DNA of 39,093 nucleotides. Origin: Candidatus Sulfopaludibacter sp. SbA3 (GTDB taxonomy: Bacteria > Acidobacteriota > Terriglobia > Bryobacterales > Bryobacteraceae). This document shows, one piece after another, positions 21,768-30,620 of this stretch. Under the pieces are notes generated by a model. That model ran no database searches, was not told where the DNA came from, and worked only from the letters and a program-made list of their open reading frames with translations. The stretch covers positions 1 through 39,093 of the forward strand of contig CAMDED010000067.1 of the NCBI GenBank assembly GCA_945893365.1, in the 5' to 3' direction. Numbering within the stretch: position 1 is the stretch's first letter; the number at the start of each line of letters is the position of its first letter. The position numbers were made by a program, and so were the translations under genes.

Positions 21768-22882
21768 GGCATGCGCACGCCGATGCCGAGCCCCGGCCCG
21801 CGCGGCGTCACGTAGTTCGCGCCTTCCAGACGGATGGGCTCTTCGAGGAAGCTGTTGGCCACTTCCAAAACTCGCGGGTTGTACTCCGCCAGGTTACAGC
21901 CGGGTGCGGCTGCCGCGAAATGCAATGCGGCGGCAACCTGAGGGCCGAGCGCGATGCTGATGTGCGGGACCACCGTCGCGCCAGAGGCAACCGCCATCCC
22001 GGCCAGACGCATGCCCTCCGTGATGCCGCAGCGCCCCAGGTCGGGCTGATATACGGAAAGCGCCCGCGCGCGAAAGAATGGCGCCATTTCGTAGCGCGTG
22101 CGGTAGCTCTCTCCGAGCGCAATGGGGGTCGCGAGCCGCGCCGCCAGTTCGCCATGCGCCTGCGGGTCTTCCGGAGGCAACGGCGCTTCGAACCACAGCG
22201 CGCCGCGCGCGTCCAACTCACGGCCGAACGCCAGCGCGGATTCCGGGGTGTGCCGCCACAGGGCGTCGACGGCGACGCGTGCATCCTTCACAGCGTCCAT
22301 GCGCGGCCAGAACTCATCAGCAGTCGTCGTATCGTAAAACAGCTTCACCTTGTCGAAGCCCAGTGTATCGCTCGACCCTGCCGGCAGGCCGCTCAAATAC
22401 GCGGGGATCGTCCGCTTCGGCGCGTCGCAAAGCAGCTCGCAGACGGGCAGACCGCGCGATTTGCCGGCCAGGTCCCACAGCGCAATATCGATCGCCGAAA
22501 TCGCATCGATCATGAAACCGCCCGTCTGGCCGCGGACGCGCATCGTCGCGTACATGCGCTCCCACAGCGCTGCGATCCGTTCCGCCGTCCCGTCAAGCTC
22601 CGTGCCAATGAGCCACGGCGAGAGCAAGCGGTCGATAATGACGCAGGCGGCTTCGGGAAGCAGCGGGGCCTGCGCTTCGCCCCATCCTTCGATGCCCGCA
22701 TCGGTCGCGATGCGAACGAGCGCAGTCTCGATGTTCACCGAATATAAACACGGGTACACTTGCGACCAACGGTAGTCGCCGGCGCCAGGAGCGAGCGGCG
22801 TGGGAGATCCCGCCGTGCCGGTAGCCGCGCTCAGGTCGCGGCGCAGGCGAACCGGCACCGCTTCAATCGACGTGATCTTCAT
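21764..22882 (-). CDS. Mandelate racemase/enolase-superfamily sugar-acid dehydratase-like protein
   Basis: 372 aa from MKITSIEAVPVRL, the usual family start. This start overlaps the upstream lyase gene by 20 bp. Catalytic positions can be read: KVK at 178-180, metal ligands Asp206, Glu232 (FEAPLPPED) and Glu258 (LGES) with the exact 26-residue spacing of mandelate racemase, the Asp281 of QPDLGRCGI, and general acid/base His307 in VPHISIALG. The capping domain lies at 1-125. Members dehydrate galactonate, gluconate, glucarate and related acids. Adjacent KDG-aldolase-like and ACS permease genes favour an aldonate or aldarate dehydratase. The specific acid is unknown. Confidence 0.85.
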   Translation of the reverse strand: MKITSIEAVPVRLRRDLSAATGTAGSPTPLAPGAGDYRWSQVYPCLYSVNIETALVRIATDAGIEGWGEAQAPLLPEAACVIIDRLLSPWLIGTELDGTAERIAALWERMYATMRVRGQTGGFMIDAISAIDIALWDLAGKSRGLPVCELLCDAPKRTIPAYLSGLPAGSSDTLGFDKVKLFYDTTTADEFWPRMDAVKDARVAVDALWRHTPESALAFGRELDARGALWFEAPLPPEDPQAHGELAARLATPIALGESYRTRYEMAPFFRARALSVYQPDLGRCGITEGMRLAGMAVASGATVVPHISIALGPQVAAALHFAAAAPGCNLAEYNPRVLEVANSFLEEPIRLEGANYVTPRGPGLGIGVRMP

Positions 22883-23759
22883 GCAGGCGCCGCAGGGTTT
22901 CGAGCTCACGCAGTCCGTCGGTATTCAGCGCGGAAGTTGGATGGCGTACTCTCGCCGAGTGGATTACGCCCTTCGCCAGAAGGTTGTGCTTAGCGGCGGA
23001 AACGCCCAGCCCCGGCTGAAGCTCGAAACGGATCAGAGGCAGGGCGGCGGTAAAGGACCGCCAAGCCGCGGCGTGCTCGCCCCGCTCCAGGTGGTTCCAG
23101 ATTTTCACGTACGTGGCGGTGATGTCACTCGAGGGCATGATTCCGCAAGCGCCGCGCTCGTACTCCTCGATTAAGAACTGGCCATTCAGCCCGCCAAAAA
23201 TGGCGAAGTCGCCGGCGCCGTTCAGTGCGGTTTTGAGGACGCCGATCTTCGGTGCGGTGGGCGGCGCTTCCACCTTGGCGGAACGCACGTGCTCAATATC
23301 CCTTGCCATTCGCGCCAGCAACGCCGCCGGCATGGCGACTCCGGTCATCAACGGCGCATCCTGAACCATGACCGGCACACGAACCGCCTTCGAGATCGCC
23401 TCAAAGTAAAACAGCAGTCCGTCTCCATCCGGCTTCAATAGATAGGGAGGCAGCACCATAAGCGCCGACGCGCCCAGCTCCTGGGCTTCCACGCTGAGCG
23501 CGACCGCCGCATCGGTTCCCGTGTGCCCGCTCGAAACCACCAGCGGGACCCGTCCATCGACACGCGCCGCGATGCGCTTCAACATCCGGGCCCGCTCGTT
23601 CCCGAGTAGCGTGTAGCCTTCGCTGGCGTTGCCGAACAGGCCCAGGCCGTGCGCGCCCTGTTCGATCAGGTATTCCACCAGCCGGTCGAGCGAGTCATAG
23701 TCAACGCCGCCATCTTCGTGAAACGGAGTGACGACAATCGGATAAACGCCTCTAAGCAT
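22863..23759 (-). CDS. DHDPS/N-acetylneuraminate-lyase family protein, 2-keto-3-deoxy-acid aldolase or dehydratase-like
   Basis: 298 aa, a TIM barrel of the class I pyruvate-lyase family. The Schiff-base Lys is Lys162 in SAKVEAP, and the phosphate or carboxylate loop is GNASEG (43-48). The position of the usual catalytic Tyr (Tyr133 in E. coli DapA numbering) is Gln133 in MVQDAP, so the mechanism probably differs from classical DHDPS. The ATG at 23759 starts MLRGVYPIVVTPFHEDG, the usual N-terminus, and overlaps the GntR stop by 8 bp. Given the context, a role in cleaving or dehydrating a 2-keto-3-deoxy sugar acid is likely. Confidence 0.82.
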   Translation of the reverse strand: MLRGVYPIVVTPFHEDGGVDYDSLDRLVEYLIEQGAHGLGLFGNASEGYTLLGNERARMLKRIAARVDGRVPLVVSSGHTGTDAAVALSVEAQELGASALMVLPPYLLKPDGDGLLFYFEAISKAVRVPVMVQDAPLMTGVAMPAALLARMARDIEHVRSAKVEAPPTAPKIGVLKTALNGAGDFAIFGGLNGQFLIEEYERGACGIMPSSDITATYVKIWNHLERGEHAAAWRSFTAALPLIRFELQPGLGVSAAKHNLLAKGVIHSARVRHPTSALNTDGLRELETLRRLHEDHVD

Positions 23760-24435
23760 GCTGAGTCGAAACTTCCGCGAGGGTGTGGATAAGCGAAGCC
23801 TTGGCACGTAGAATGTGGTTCCGCAGCGCGCACTGGAGGCGGCCCGCATCCCTGGCTTCGAGCGCCGCAACGATTTCCGCGTGCTCGGCCTGCTCCATGT
23901 CGAAGCGACCGCCGCGGTAGCCTTCCACAACGTGCACGCGCGCAATCTGAATATTCGCTTTCAGGCTCTCATGAATTTCCCGCAGACGCCGGTTCCCGGA
24001 CGCCCGGACAACGGTGGCATGCAGCTCCGAGTTCAATCGCTCATGCCGCCGAAGGCCTTCTTCATCGACGGATTCCTGTCGCAGCCCGGCCAGCAGTTCA
24101 TGCAGCCGCTCCAGTTCCTGCTCCGTGATATGTCGGACCGCCGTTTCCGCGGCTAGACACTCAAGGGCACAGCGGATATCGAAGGTCTCCTCGATATCAT
24201 GGACCGCCAGCGTCGCCACGTAAGTCCCGCTACGGGGATGCACTTCCACCAGACCCTCGGTCGCTAATTTCTGCACCGCGTGACGGATTGGCGTGGGACT
24301 AACACCAAGTTTTTCAGCGATTTCCGGAATCTGGAGGCGATCGCCGGGGCCGAAAACACCGGACAGGATCGCTTGCCGGAGCGAATCGTATACGTCATCG
24401 GTCGCGCGGCGCCGCGCGAGCTTGGCGAGTTCCAT
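23752..24435 (-). CDS. GntR-family regulator, FCD (FadR-type) subgroup
   Basis: 227 aa. The winged helix DNA-binding domain occupies about 10-75, with VYDSLRQAILSGVFGPGDRL, then IAEKLGVSPTPIRHAVQKL, then VEVHPRSGTYVA. An all-helical FCD ligand domain (about 90-220) follows, with metal-site style Asp and His residues in DIRCALE, HATVV and HAEIVAALEARD. FCD regulators typically sense sugar acids. It is first in the operon with the lyase, dehydratase and permease. I chose the ATG at 24435, which has AAGGGG about 12 nt upstream; an upstream in-frame start adds 18 non-family residues. Confidence 0.88.
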   Translation of the reverse strand: MELAKLARRRATDDVYDSLRQAILSGVFGPGDRLQIPEIAEKLGVSPTPIRHAVQKLATEGLVEVHPRSGTYVATLAVHDIEETFDIRCALECLAAETAVRHITEQELERLHELLAGLRQESVDEEGLRRHERLNSELHATVVRASGNRRLREIHESLKANIQIARVHVVEGYRGGRFDMEQAEHAEIVAALEARDAGRLQCALRNHILRAKASLIHTLAEVSTQHA

Positions 24436-24460
24436 CCCGTTCGGATCCCCTTGAATGGGA

Positions 24461-24490
24461 ATTGTATCACGCAGAGCGGGCTCGTACAAT
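24461..24490. promoter_or_regulatory. Inverted repeat overlapping the GntR promoter, candidate autoregulatory operator
   Basis: ATTGTA (24461-24466) and TACAAT (24485-24490) form a perfect inverted repeat 18 bp apart. On the minus strand TACAAT (24466-24461) serves as a -10, with TTGTAC (24489-24484) as a weak -35 at 17-bp spacing. This would put the start about 19 nt before the GntR ATG. A third TACAAT occurs at 24522-24527 on the side of the TonB receptor. Confidence 0.4.
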
Positions 24491-24519
24491 ACTGAAATCT
24501 GAAATTTTTTATTTTAAAC

Positions 24520-24548
24520 TTTACAATAGATTCGTCTTGAGATACTAT
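24520..24548 (+). promoter_or_regulatory. Candidate promoter of the TonB-receptor operon
   Basis: TTTACA (24520-24525) and TACTAT (24543-24548) are separated by 17 bp in an AT-rich stretch that stands out from the GC-rich surroundings. The predicted leader is about 49 nt. Confidence 0.4.
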
Positions 24549-24559
24549 TTTCACTAGAC

Positions 24560-24578
24560 TGGCGCGCAAGTCGCGCCA
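24560..24578. promoter_or_regulatory. Perfect inverted repeat in the leader of the TonB-receptor operon
   Basis: TGGCGCG (24560-24566) and CGCGCCA (24572-24578) are separated by 5 nt. They lie between the candidate promoter and the receptor ATG at 24604. It could be an operator or an RNA hairpin near the ribosome site; it has no T-run. Confidence 0.4.
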
Positions 24579-24603
24579 AGACTCATTTCAGGGGTATTAT
24601 TCC

Positions 24604-27600
24604 ATGTCGAAGACTTTGCGACTCGCCGCGCTTTTGCTTACTCTCGGGATCGCCCTCCTTGCCCAGCAAGGAAGAGGAACCATTCAGGGACTTGTTTCCG
24701 ATCCCAGCGGGGCGGCCATACCCAGCGCTCAAGTCAAGGTGACCAACGTCGCCACAAACCAGTCTTTCCAGACGGAAAGCAACAACGATGGCCTGTACAC
24801 GGCGCCGAATCTGGCCGTGGGCGAGTACGTGGTAACCGTCGAAAAAGCGGGATTTCGCCGCTCCGTCCGCTCCGGCGTTCAACTCCAGGTGGATCAACGC
24901 GCTCAGGTGAGCGTCAAGCTGGATGTGGGCCAGGTTTCCGAAACGGTCGAGGTGATAGCGGAAGCGCCGCTCGTCGATACAAGCAACGTGTCCCTGGGAA
25001 AAGTCGTGGACCAGCGCCGTGTGGCTGAGCTTCCGCTAAACGGCAGGAGCGCCCTTGCCCTGACTCTGTTGACTCCGAGCGTCAAGTCGAATGCCGGTCC
25101 AACGGCTTCCGGCTTCGCGGACCGCGGCATCCAGCTCTCATCGATATCGATCAACGGAGGCCCCAATGCCATGAACGGCCAGTTGCTCGACGGCGGCAAT
25201 AACATTCAGAGCTACATTGGTGAAGTGGCAATCAATCCCGGTGTCGATTCGGTCGAAGAGTTCAAGGTGCAATCCGGCGCAATGTCGGCGGAATTCGGCT
25301 TCACAGGCGGCGGGGTCATCAACATGGTGACGCGTTCGGGCACCAATCAACTGCACGGTTCGTTCTACGAATTCCTGCGCAACGACGCGCTGGACGCGCG
25401 TAACACGTTCGCCACCGTAAAGCCCCCGTTCCGCTACAACCAGTTTGGCGTGTCGGCGGGAGGCCCCATCATCAAGAACCGCACGTTTATCTTCGGTAAC
25501 TGGGAAGAGTACCGCTACCGGCGCTCGCAGCCGCGCATCGGCAGTTTTCCCACGGTAGGACAGCGCGATGGCAACTTCTCCGATCTGCGCGACAACCAGG
25601 GGCGTGTAATCCCCATCTATGATCCGTTTACGACCCAGGGTTCCGGCGCCGCCGCGACGCGCCAGGTGTTCCCCGGCAACGTGATTCCGGCCAACCTGAT
25701 CGATCCGGTGGCGAAGAACATCAACCAGTTTTACCCCATCCCGAACCGGGCCCCGACAGACGCATTCACCAACGCCAACAATTTCCAGACGCTATCCTCT
25801 GAAATCCAGGCCATGCGCCAGTACACCTTTAAGGCCGATCATCGCTTCTCGAACTCCAATTCCATGTTCGGCCGCTATTCGTTCTTCAACCACAAGACGG
25901 ATAATGGCGCGGGAGGCGCCACCGTTTATCCCGACGAGGTCGTGGCGAAGCGCGACGACAACTTGAAGAACTGGAACGTGGTGCTTTCGGACACGCACAT
26001 CGTGTCGCCCTCGGTGGTGAATGAATTGCGGATCGGCGCCACGCGCGGCTACTTCCCGTTCGTGGTGCGCAGCTTCGGCGGCGGCTGGCCGGCAAAGCTC
26101 GGGCTGCCTTCCATCGTGCCCGCGGATACGGTACCCACGATCAACAACGGACTGACCGGCTTCAACACCGGGACCGCCGGATTGCGCGGGTCTCTGAACT
26201 GGCAGTTCCTCGACCAGGTGAATGTCATTCGCGGCGCGCACTCGCTCAAGGCCGGCTTCGACCTGCGCCTGTTGCAGGGACACAACCTTCAGCGCTCGTC
26301 GCCATCCGGCGCGTACACCTTTAATGCGGGATTGACCGGTAACCCGATCACCCCCGCGGGCACGGGCTCGGCCTACGCGACCTTCCTGCTGGGCGCCGTG
26401 CAAAGCGCCAGCGTCACCACGCACACCGGCGAGTCGCAAGTCGCGCACACGATCAGCGGATTCGTTCAGGACGACTGGAAGTTGACGCGGCGGCTGACCC
26501 TCAATCTGGGACTGCGCTATGACTTCCAGTCGCAGGCGCTGGAGCGTAACAACGGCTCGAGCAACTTTGATCCGACCTGCAAACTGCCGAATGGTCTACC
26601 GGGTTGCACGGTCTTTGCGAACGTGGACGGCCAGCCGCACACCTGGCGGAAGAACGACTATACGAATTTCGGTCCGCGCCTTGGCTTCGCCTACGACGTG
26701 TTCGGCAACACCCGCACCGTGGTTCGCGGAGGGTACGGGATCGTCTATCCGTCGCAAATGTGGCGCGAAAACTATGCGAATGCAAACGGATTCGCGCAAA
26801 CATCCACCAGCTATCCGCAGGCGGACGCGAATCGTCCGGCGTTCCTGCTGCGCCAGGGATTTCCGTCCGCGCCGATTCAGCCTCAAGGAAAAGCCCTTGG
26901 GCCGGCGGCGTTTCTCGGCCAGAGCGTGGCCTATGACGAAACCGACGGCAGCACGCCGATGTCTCAGCAATTCTCCCTCTCCGTGCAACGACAGTTGGCG
27001 AGCAACTGGTTGGTGGAGGCCTCCTATTCTGGAAACCTCGGCCGCGGATTTACGGCGGGTGGTTACGATATGAACCAACTGGATCCGCAATATCTGCCGC
27101 TCGGCGCGGCGTTGAACCAGCAGGTCCCGAATCCCTATGCCGGCTTGGTTCCGGGAGCGTTGGGAGGCGCTACGATCTCGCGCGAGCAATCCCTGAAGCC
27201 CTTCCCCTACTACAGCGCGATCACCGTACGGAACCCGCGTCTGGGCAGTTACAATTCTCACCTGTTCTTGTTGAGCGTCGAAAAGCGCATGTCGCGAGGG
27301 CTGACATTACTGGTTTCGACGACGGCGGGCAAGGTCATTAGCGACAGCTTGGCAACTCCGGTCAACTTCGGCCCCATCGAGCAAGCCTCGATCGTGGGTT
27401 ACCAGAACGGGAAGTTCAATCGCCGTGCGGAACGCTCGCTCGATCCCACGGACGTATCGAAGCGCGCGACGATGAGCCTGCTCTACGAACTGCCGTTTGG
27501 CCGCGGGCAGCAGGGCTTTCATCGCTTGATCGGCGGATGGCAGATCAACACCATCGGGATCATGCAGACCGGCATTCCGCTGAATGTGACCGGCGCTAAC

Positions 27601-27984
27601 AACCAGCGGGCCAACCGGCCCGATTCGACGGGCGCATCCGCGCAGCTCGACGGTGGTACGGCGCAGCGCTGGTTCGATACCACGACGTTCATTAACCCCG
27701 CGCCATTCACTTTCGGCAACATCGGGCGTACGCTACCCGACACGCGGGCGCCGGGAACGGTGAACTGGGACATCTCGTTCATCAAGAACACCAAGATACT
27801 GGAACGGGTAAACGTGCAATTCCGGGCCGAAATGTTCAACTTCCTGAATCACGTGAACCTTGGAATACCGGCCACGGCGTTCTCGCCCGGTGCGGATGGC
27901 AGGAACACGTCGGGCTCCTTCGGCACGATTACGTCGGCACGCGACGCCCGAACCATCCAGGCGGCGCTGAAGGTGAGCTTCTAA
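24604..27984 (+). CDS. TonB-dependent receptor, Oar-like, with N-terminal carboxypeptidase-regulatory domain
   Basis: A 1126-aa outer-membrane transporter typical of Acidobacteriota. A signal peptide (1-20, ending LLAQQ) is followed by a carboxypeptidase-regulatory-like beta sandwich (about 25-110, with GRGTIQGLVSDPSGAAIPSA). Next is a plug-type region (about 115-240, with VDQRRVAELPLNGRSALALT and GGVINMVTRSGTNQLHGS), then a large barrel containing the usual FGRYSFFNHKTDN, FVQDDWKLTRRLTLNLGLRY and WDISFIKNTKI strands. It ends in Phe (LKVSF), as outer-membrane barrels do. It probably imports a poly- or oligosaccharide or another large nutrient. The next gene starts 2 nt after its stop. Confidence 0.92.
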   Translation: MSKTLRLAALLLTLGIALLAQQGRGTIQGLVSDPSGAAIPSAQVKVTNVATNQSFQTESNNDGLYTAPNLAVGEYVVTVEKAGFRRSVRSGVQLQVDQRAQVSVKLDVGQVSETVEVIAEAPLVDTSNVSLGKVVDQRRVAELPLNGRSALALTLLTPSVKSNAGPTASGFADRGIQLSSISINGGPNAMNGQLLDGGNNIQSYIGEVAINPGVDSVEEFKVQSGAMSAEFGFTGGGVINMVTRSGTNQLHGSFYEFLRNDALDARNTFATVKPPFRYNQFGVSAGGPIIKNRTFIFGNWEEYRYRRSQPRIGSFPTVGQRDGNFSDLRDNQGRVIPIYDPFTTQGSGAAATRQVFPGNVIPANLIDPVAKNINQFYPIPNRAPTDAFTNANNFQTLSSEIQAMRQYTFKADHRFSNSNSMFGRYSFFNHKTDNGAGGATVYPDEVVAKRDDNLKNWNVVLSDTHIVSPSVVNELRIGATRGYFPFVVRSFGGGWPAKLGLPSIVPADTVPTINNGLTGFNTGTAGLRGSLNWQFLDQVNVIRGAHSLKAGFDLRLLQGHNLQRSSPSGAYTFNAGLTGNPITPAGTGSAYATFLLGAVQSASVTTHTGESQVAHTISGFVQDDWKLTRRLTLNLGLRYDFQSQALERNNGSSNFDPTCKLPNGLPGCTVFANVDGQPHTWRKNDYTNFGPRLGFAYDVFGNTRTVVRGGYGIVYPSQMWRENYANANGFAQTSTSYPQADANRPAFLLRQGFPSAPIQPQGKALGPAAFLGQSVAYDETDGSTPMSQQFSLSVQRQLASNWLVEASYSGNLGRGFTAGGYDMNQLDPQYLPLGAALNQQVPNPYAGLVPGALGGATISREQSLKPFPYYSAITVRNPRLGSYNSHLFLLSVEKRMSRGLTLLVSTTAGKVISDSLATPVNFGPIEQASIVGYQNGKFNRRAERSLDPTDVSKRATMSLLYELPFGRGQQGFHRLIGGWQINTIGIMQTGIPLNVTGANNQRANRPDSTGASAQLDGGTAQRWFDTTTFINPAPFTFGNIGRTLPDTRAPGTVNWDISFIKNTKILERVNVQFRAEMFNFLNHVNLGIPATAFSPGADGRNTSGSFGTITSARDARTIQAALKVSF

Positions 27985-27986
27985 AC

Positions 27987-28784
27987 ATGCTGTTCCTTGC
28001 CGCCGCTTTCGTATCGACTGGCTTTCTGGCTCTCCCGCCCGGCGAGGAAATCGGCGCCATGTCGGCAGTCGCCATCGGCCGCGACGACCGGATTTACGTG
28101 CTGCATCGTGGACCCAAGCCCGTAGTGGCCTTTAGTCCGGATGGAATGTTCCTGCGGAGTTGGGGCGCGGGCATGTTCGAACAGGCGCATGGGCTGCGAG
28201 TGGCGCCGGATGGGACCGTTTGGACCACCGACAACAAGAACAACCGGCTGCGCCAGTTCTCGCCGGAAGGCAAGCTTCTGCGCACCATCGAAGCCGGATT
28301 CCTCGCTCCCGACGATCTTGTTTTCGCCTCTACCGGAGAGATTGTGGTGGCGGACGCCGGCAATGCCAGGATTGTGAAGCTGTCGCGCGAGGGAAGCGTA
28401 ATCGCTTCGTGGGGCCGCAAAGGGAAGGGACCCGGCGAGTTTTCCGCCGCACACGGACTGGCGATCGACAAGCGCGACCGCATCTATGTAGCGGACCGCG
28501 GCAACCAGCGCGTGCAGGTCTTCGATTTCGGCGGCAAGTTTCTGGCGGAATGGACCGGCTTCGGCAATCCGTTCGGGCTGTTGGTGGTAGGCGCCGAGCT
28601 TCTGGTTTCCGATGGCGAAGGACACCGCATCACGCATCTTTCGCTCGATACGGGGAAGATCGAAGAGCAGTGGGGCGATCCGCAAATTTTCCAGCTCCCC
28701 CACTTGATGGCGGTCGATTCCCGCGGCCGGCTTTATGTTGCCGAAGTCAATGGGAAGCGTGTGCAGATTTTCAAAAGGAGATAG
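27987..28784 (+). CDS. NHL-repeat six-bladed beta-propeller protein
   Basis: 265 aa with a short hydrophobic N-terminus (MLFLAAAFVSTGFLAL), probably a signal sequence, so it is likely periplasmic or exported. NHL-type blades recur about every 40 residues: AHGLRVAPDGTVWTTDNKNN, then FSAAHGLAIDKRDRIYVADR, then LMAVDSRGRLYVAEVNGKRV. No catalytic site is assigned. Such propellers bind ligands or partner proteins. It starts 2 nt after the TonB receptor and is followed 2 nt later by the DUF1549 gene start, so it belongs to the operon. Confidence 0.8.
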   Translation: MLFLAAAFVSTGFLALPPGEEIGAMSAVAIGRDDRIYVLHRGPKPVVAFSPDGMFLRSWGAGMFEQAHGLRVAPDGTVWTTDNKNNRLRQFSPEGKLLRTIEAGFLAPDDLVFASTGEIVVADAGNARIVKLSREGSVIASWGRKGKGPGEFSAAHGLAIDKRDRIYVADRGNQRVQVFDFGGKFLAEWTGFGNPFGLLVVGAELLVSDGEGHRITHLSLDTGKIEEQWGDPQIFQLPHLMAVDSRGRLYVAEVNGKRVQIFKRR

Positions 28785-28786
28785 AA

Positions 28787-30613
28787 TTGAAAGCGGTCAT
28801 GCGATACGTTTACGCGTTGATAGCGCTCCCCTTACTGGCGCAACAGCCGGAGCATCCCGAGGACCGCATCGATGCGGCGCATCGCGGTCTGTATCAGGCT
28901 GGAAAAGACCCAAAGAAGACTGCGTCATCGGTAACCGAGCAGGTTTCCGCGGCGCGCGCCGGCACGGCTGCAACGTCCGCGCCGGTCGTTCGCAGGAACT
29001 TTATCGACGATTACATCTTCGGGCGCATGGAAAAGGATCGAGTCCCGCACGCGCCGCTCGCATCCGATGAAGAGTTCGCGCGGCGTGCCTGGCTCGACGC
29101 CACCGGACGTATTCCCGCATACAGCGAGCTAACCGCGTTTCTTAACGGCCGCTCGCCGGATAAACGCGAGAAACTCGTCGACCATCTACTTGCAAGCGAC
29201 GGCTTTGTGGACAAGTGGACCTATTATTTCGAGGACCTGTTCCGCGCAGGCCAGCGCATGGGGCCTGGACTGAACCTGTTTCACTACTGGCTGCGCGAAT
29301 GGCTGAAGCTCGACCGGCCGTATAACGAAGTGGTCACCGATTTGCTGACCGGCGGCGGGAAGACCAGCTTCTCCGTCCCCGGCGGCCTTTACTTCGCCCG
29401 CGATTTCGTGAAGGCCAAGGACGATCCGGAGGCTCCGGACGCCTTGGACCTGGTGAACATTCCCGATACGGTGGACGAATTCACCATCACCTACTCCAAG
29501 GTGTTCCTGGGACTGAATCTCGGCTGCATCTCCTGCCACGACGGCCGGAATCACCTGGAAAAGGTGAACGTGTTCATGGCGGCCAAAAAGCGCGAAGACT
29601 TCTTCCGTCAAGCCGGATTCTACGGCAAGACGCGCCAGATCATGAACTGGGAAAACGGCGCGCAGGCAAACACGGAGTATACGGTTGACGACCTGGCGCC
29701 GGGCTACGATACGAAGTCGGAAAGCATTCTGCGCATGCCGCGCTCGGGAGGCTCCGGCGCGCCGCGGTTCATTCTCGGCGGCGAAACGCCGCGCCCTGGA
29801 CGGAACGAGCGTGACGAGCTGGCGCGACTGCTAACCAGTCACATCCAGTTCTCCCGCGCCACCACAAACCGGGTCTGGGCTGAGCTGATGGGCTTTGGAA
29901 TTGTCGAGCCGCTGGAAGATTTCGACCTGGGCCGCTATTACGCGAAGGACGTGCCCGCGGGGTGGCCACGACAGGCTACGAACCCCGAGTTACTGGACGC
30001 TATGGCTGTCGACTTCCAGACCAGCGGATACAGTTTCAAGAAGCTGGTGCGGCGCATCATGACTTCATCGGCTTACGGGCTCTCGTCGAATTTTCCGGGC
30101 GAGTGGCGCGAAGAGTATGCGGCGTATCACGCCCGCAAGTTTGTACGCATGCTGAGTGGAGCCGAGCTTCACGATGCGATCACGATGGCCACCAGCCGGC
30201 CCGCCAAGCTGTCCAGTGGCGCGGAGAAGGTCGCCATGGCGCAGCAGATGTCCGAGCCGAAGAAGGCCGGCCGGGACGTGCAGGGATTCATGCGGACGTT
30301 CGGCCAGTCGAATCGCGACGAGATGCCCAGGAAGACCATGCCGTCGTCGCTACAGGCGATGCTGCTCATGCAGTCGAAGGTGGTTACGGACCGTGTGCTG
30401 GCGATAGGCGGCAGCCGCGTGGATACGCTGCTCAAGGAAGTGGCGGACGACCAGGCGCTTCTCGACCGGCTTTACATGGAGACGCTTTCGCGGTGGCCCA
30501 CGGCGCCTGAGAAGGAAGTGGCGTTGCGAGCTCTGGCCAAGGACCGTAGGCGCGGCGCGGAAAACTTGCAATGGGCTCTGATCAACAGCCCGGATTTCAT
30601 TTTCAACTACTGA
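28787..30613 (+). CDS. DUF1549/DUF1553 protein with a c-type heme motif
   Basis: 608 aa. I chose the TTG at 28787 because AAAAGGAG (28773-28780) lies 6 nt before it; the ATG at 28799 would be 18 nt away. A weak signal sequence (MRYVYALIALPLLAQQ) suggests export. The DUF1549 part (about 70-270) contains DEEFARRAWLDATGRIP and ends with a CxxCH heme site, Cys247-Cys250-His251 in GCISCHDG. The DUF1553 part (about 325-600) has TNRVWAELMGFGIVEPLEDF, TNPELLDAMAVDF and LSRWPTAPEKEVALRAL. These proteins are abundant in Planctomycetota and Acidobacteriota, nearly always followed by DUF1501, as here. No function is established. Confidence 0.88.
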   Translation: MKAVMRYVYALIALPLLAQQPEHPEDRIDAAHRGLYQAGKDPKKTASSVTEQVSAARAGTAATSAPVVRRNFIDDYIFGRMEKDRVPHAPLASDEEFARRAWLDATGRIPAYSELTAFLNGRSPDKREKLVDHLLASDGFVDKWTYYFEDLFRAGQRMGPGLNLFHYWLREWLKLDRPYNEVVTDLLTGGGKTSFSVPGGLYFARDFVKAKDDPEAPDALDLVNIPDTVDEFTITYSKVFLGLNLGCISCHDGRNHLEKVNVFMAAKKREDFFRQAGFYGKTRQIMNWENGAQANTEYTVDDLAPGYDTKSESILRMPRSGGSGAPRFILGGETPRPGRNERDELARLLTSHIQFSRATTNRVWAELMGFGIVEPLEDFDLGRYYAKDVPAGWPRQATNPELLDAMAVDFQTSGYSFKKLVRRIMTSSAYGLSSNFPGEWREEYAAYHARKFVRMLSGAELHDAITMATSRPAKLSSGAEKVAMAQQMSEPKKAGRDVQGFMRTFGQSNRDEMPRKTMPSSLQAMLLMQSKVVTDRVLAIGGSRVDTLLKEVADDQALLDRLYMETLSRWPTAPEKEVALRALAKDRRRGAENLQWALINSPDFIFNY

Positions 30614-30620
30614 GGCGCTC

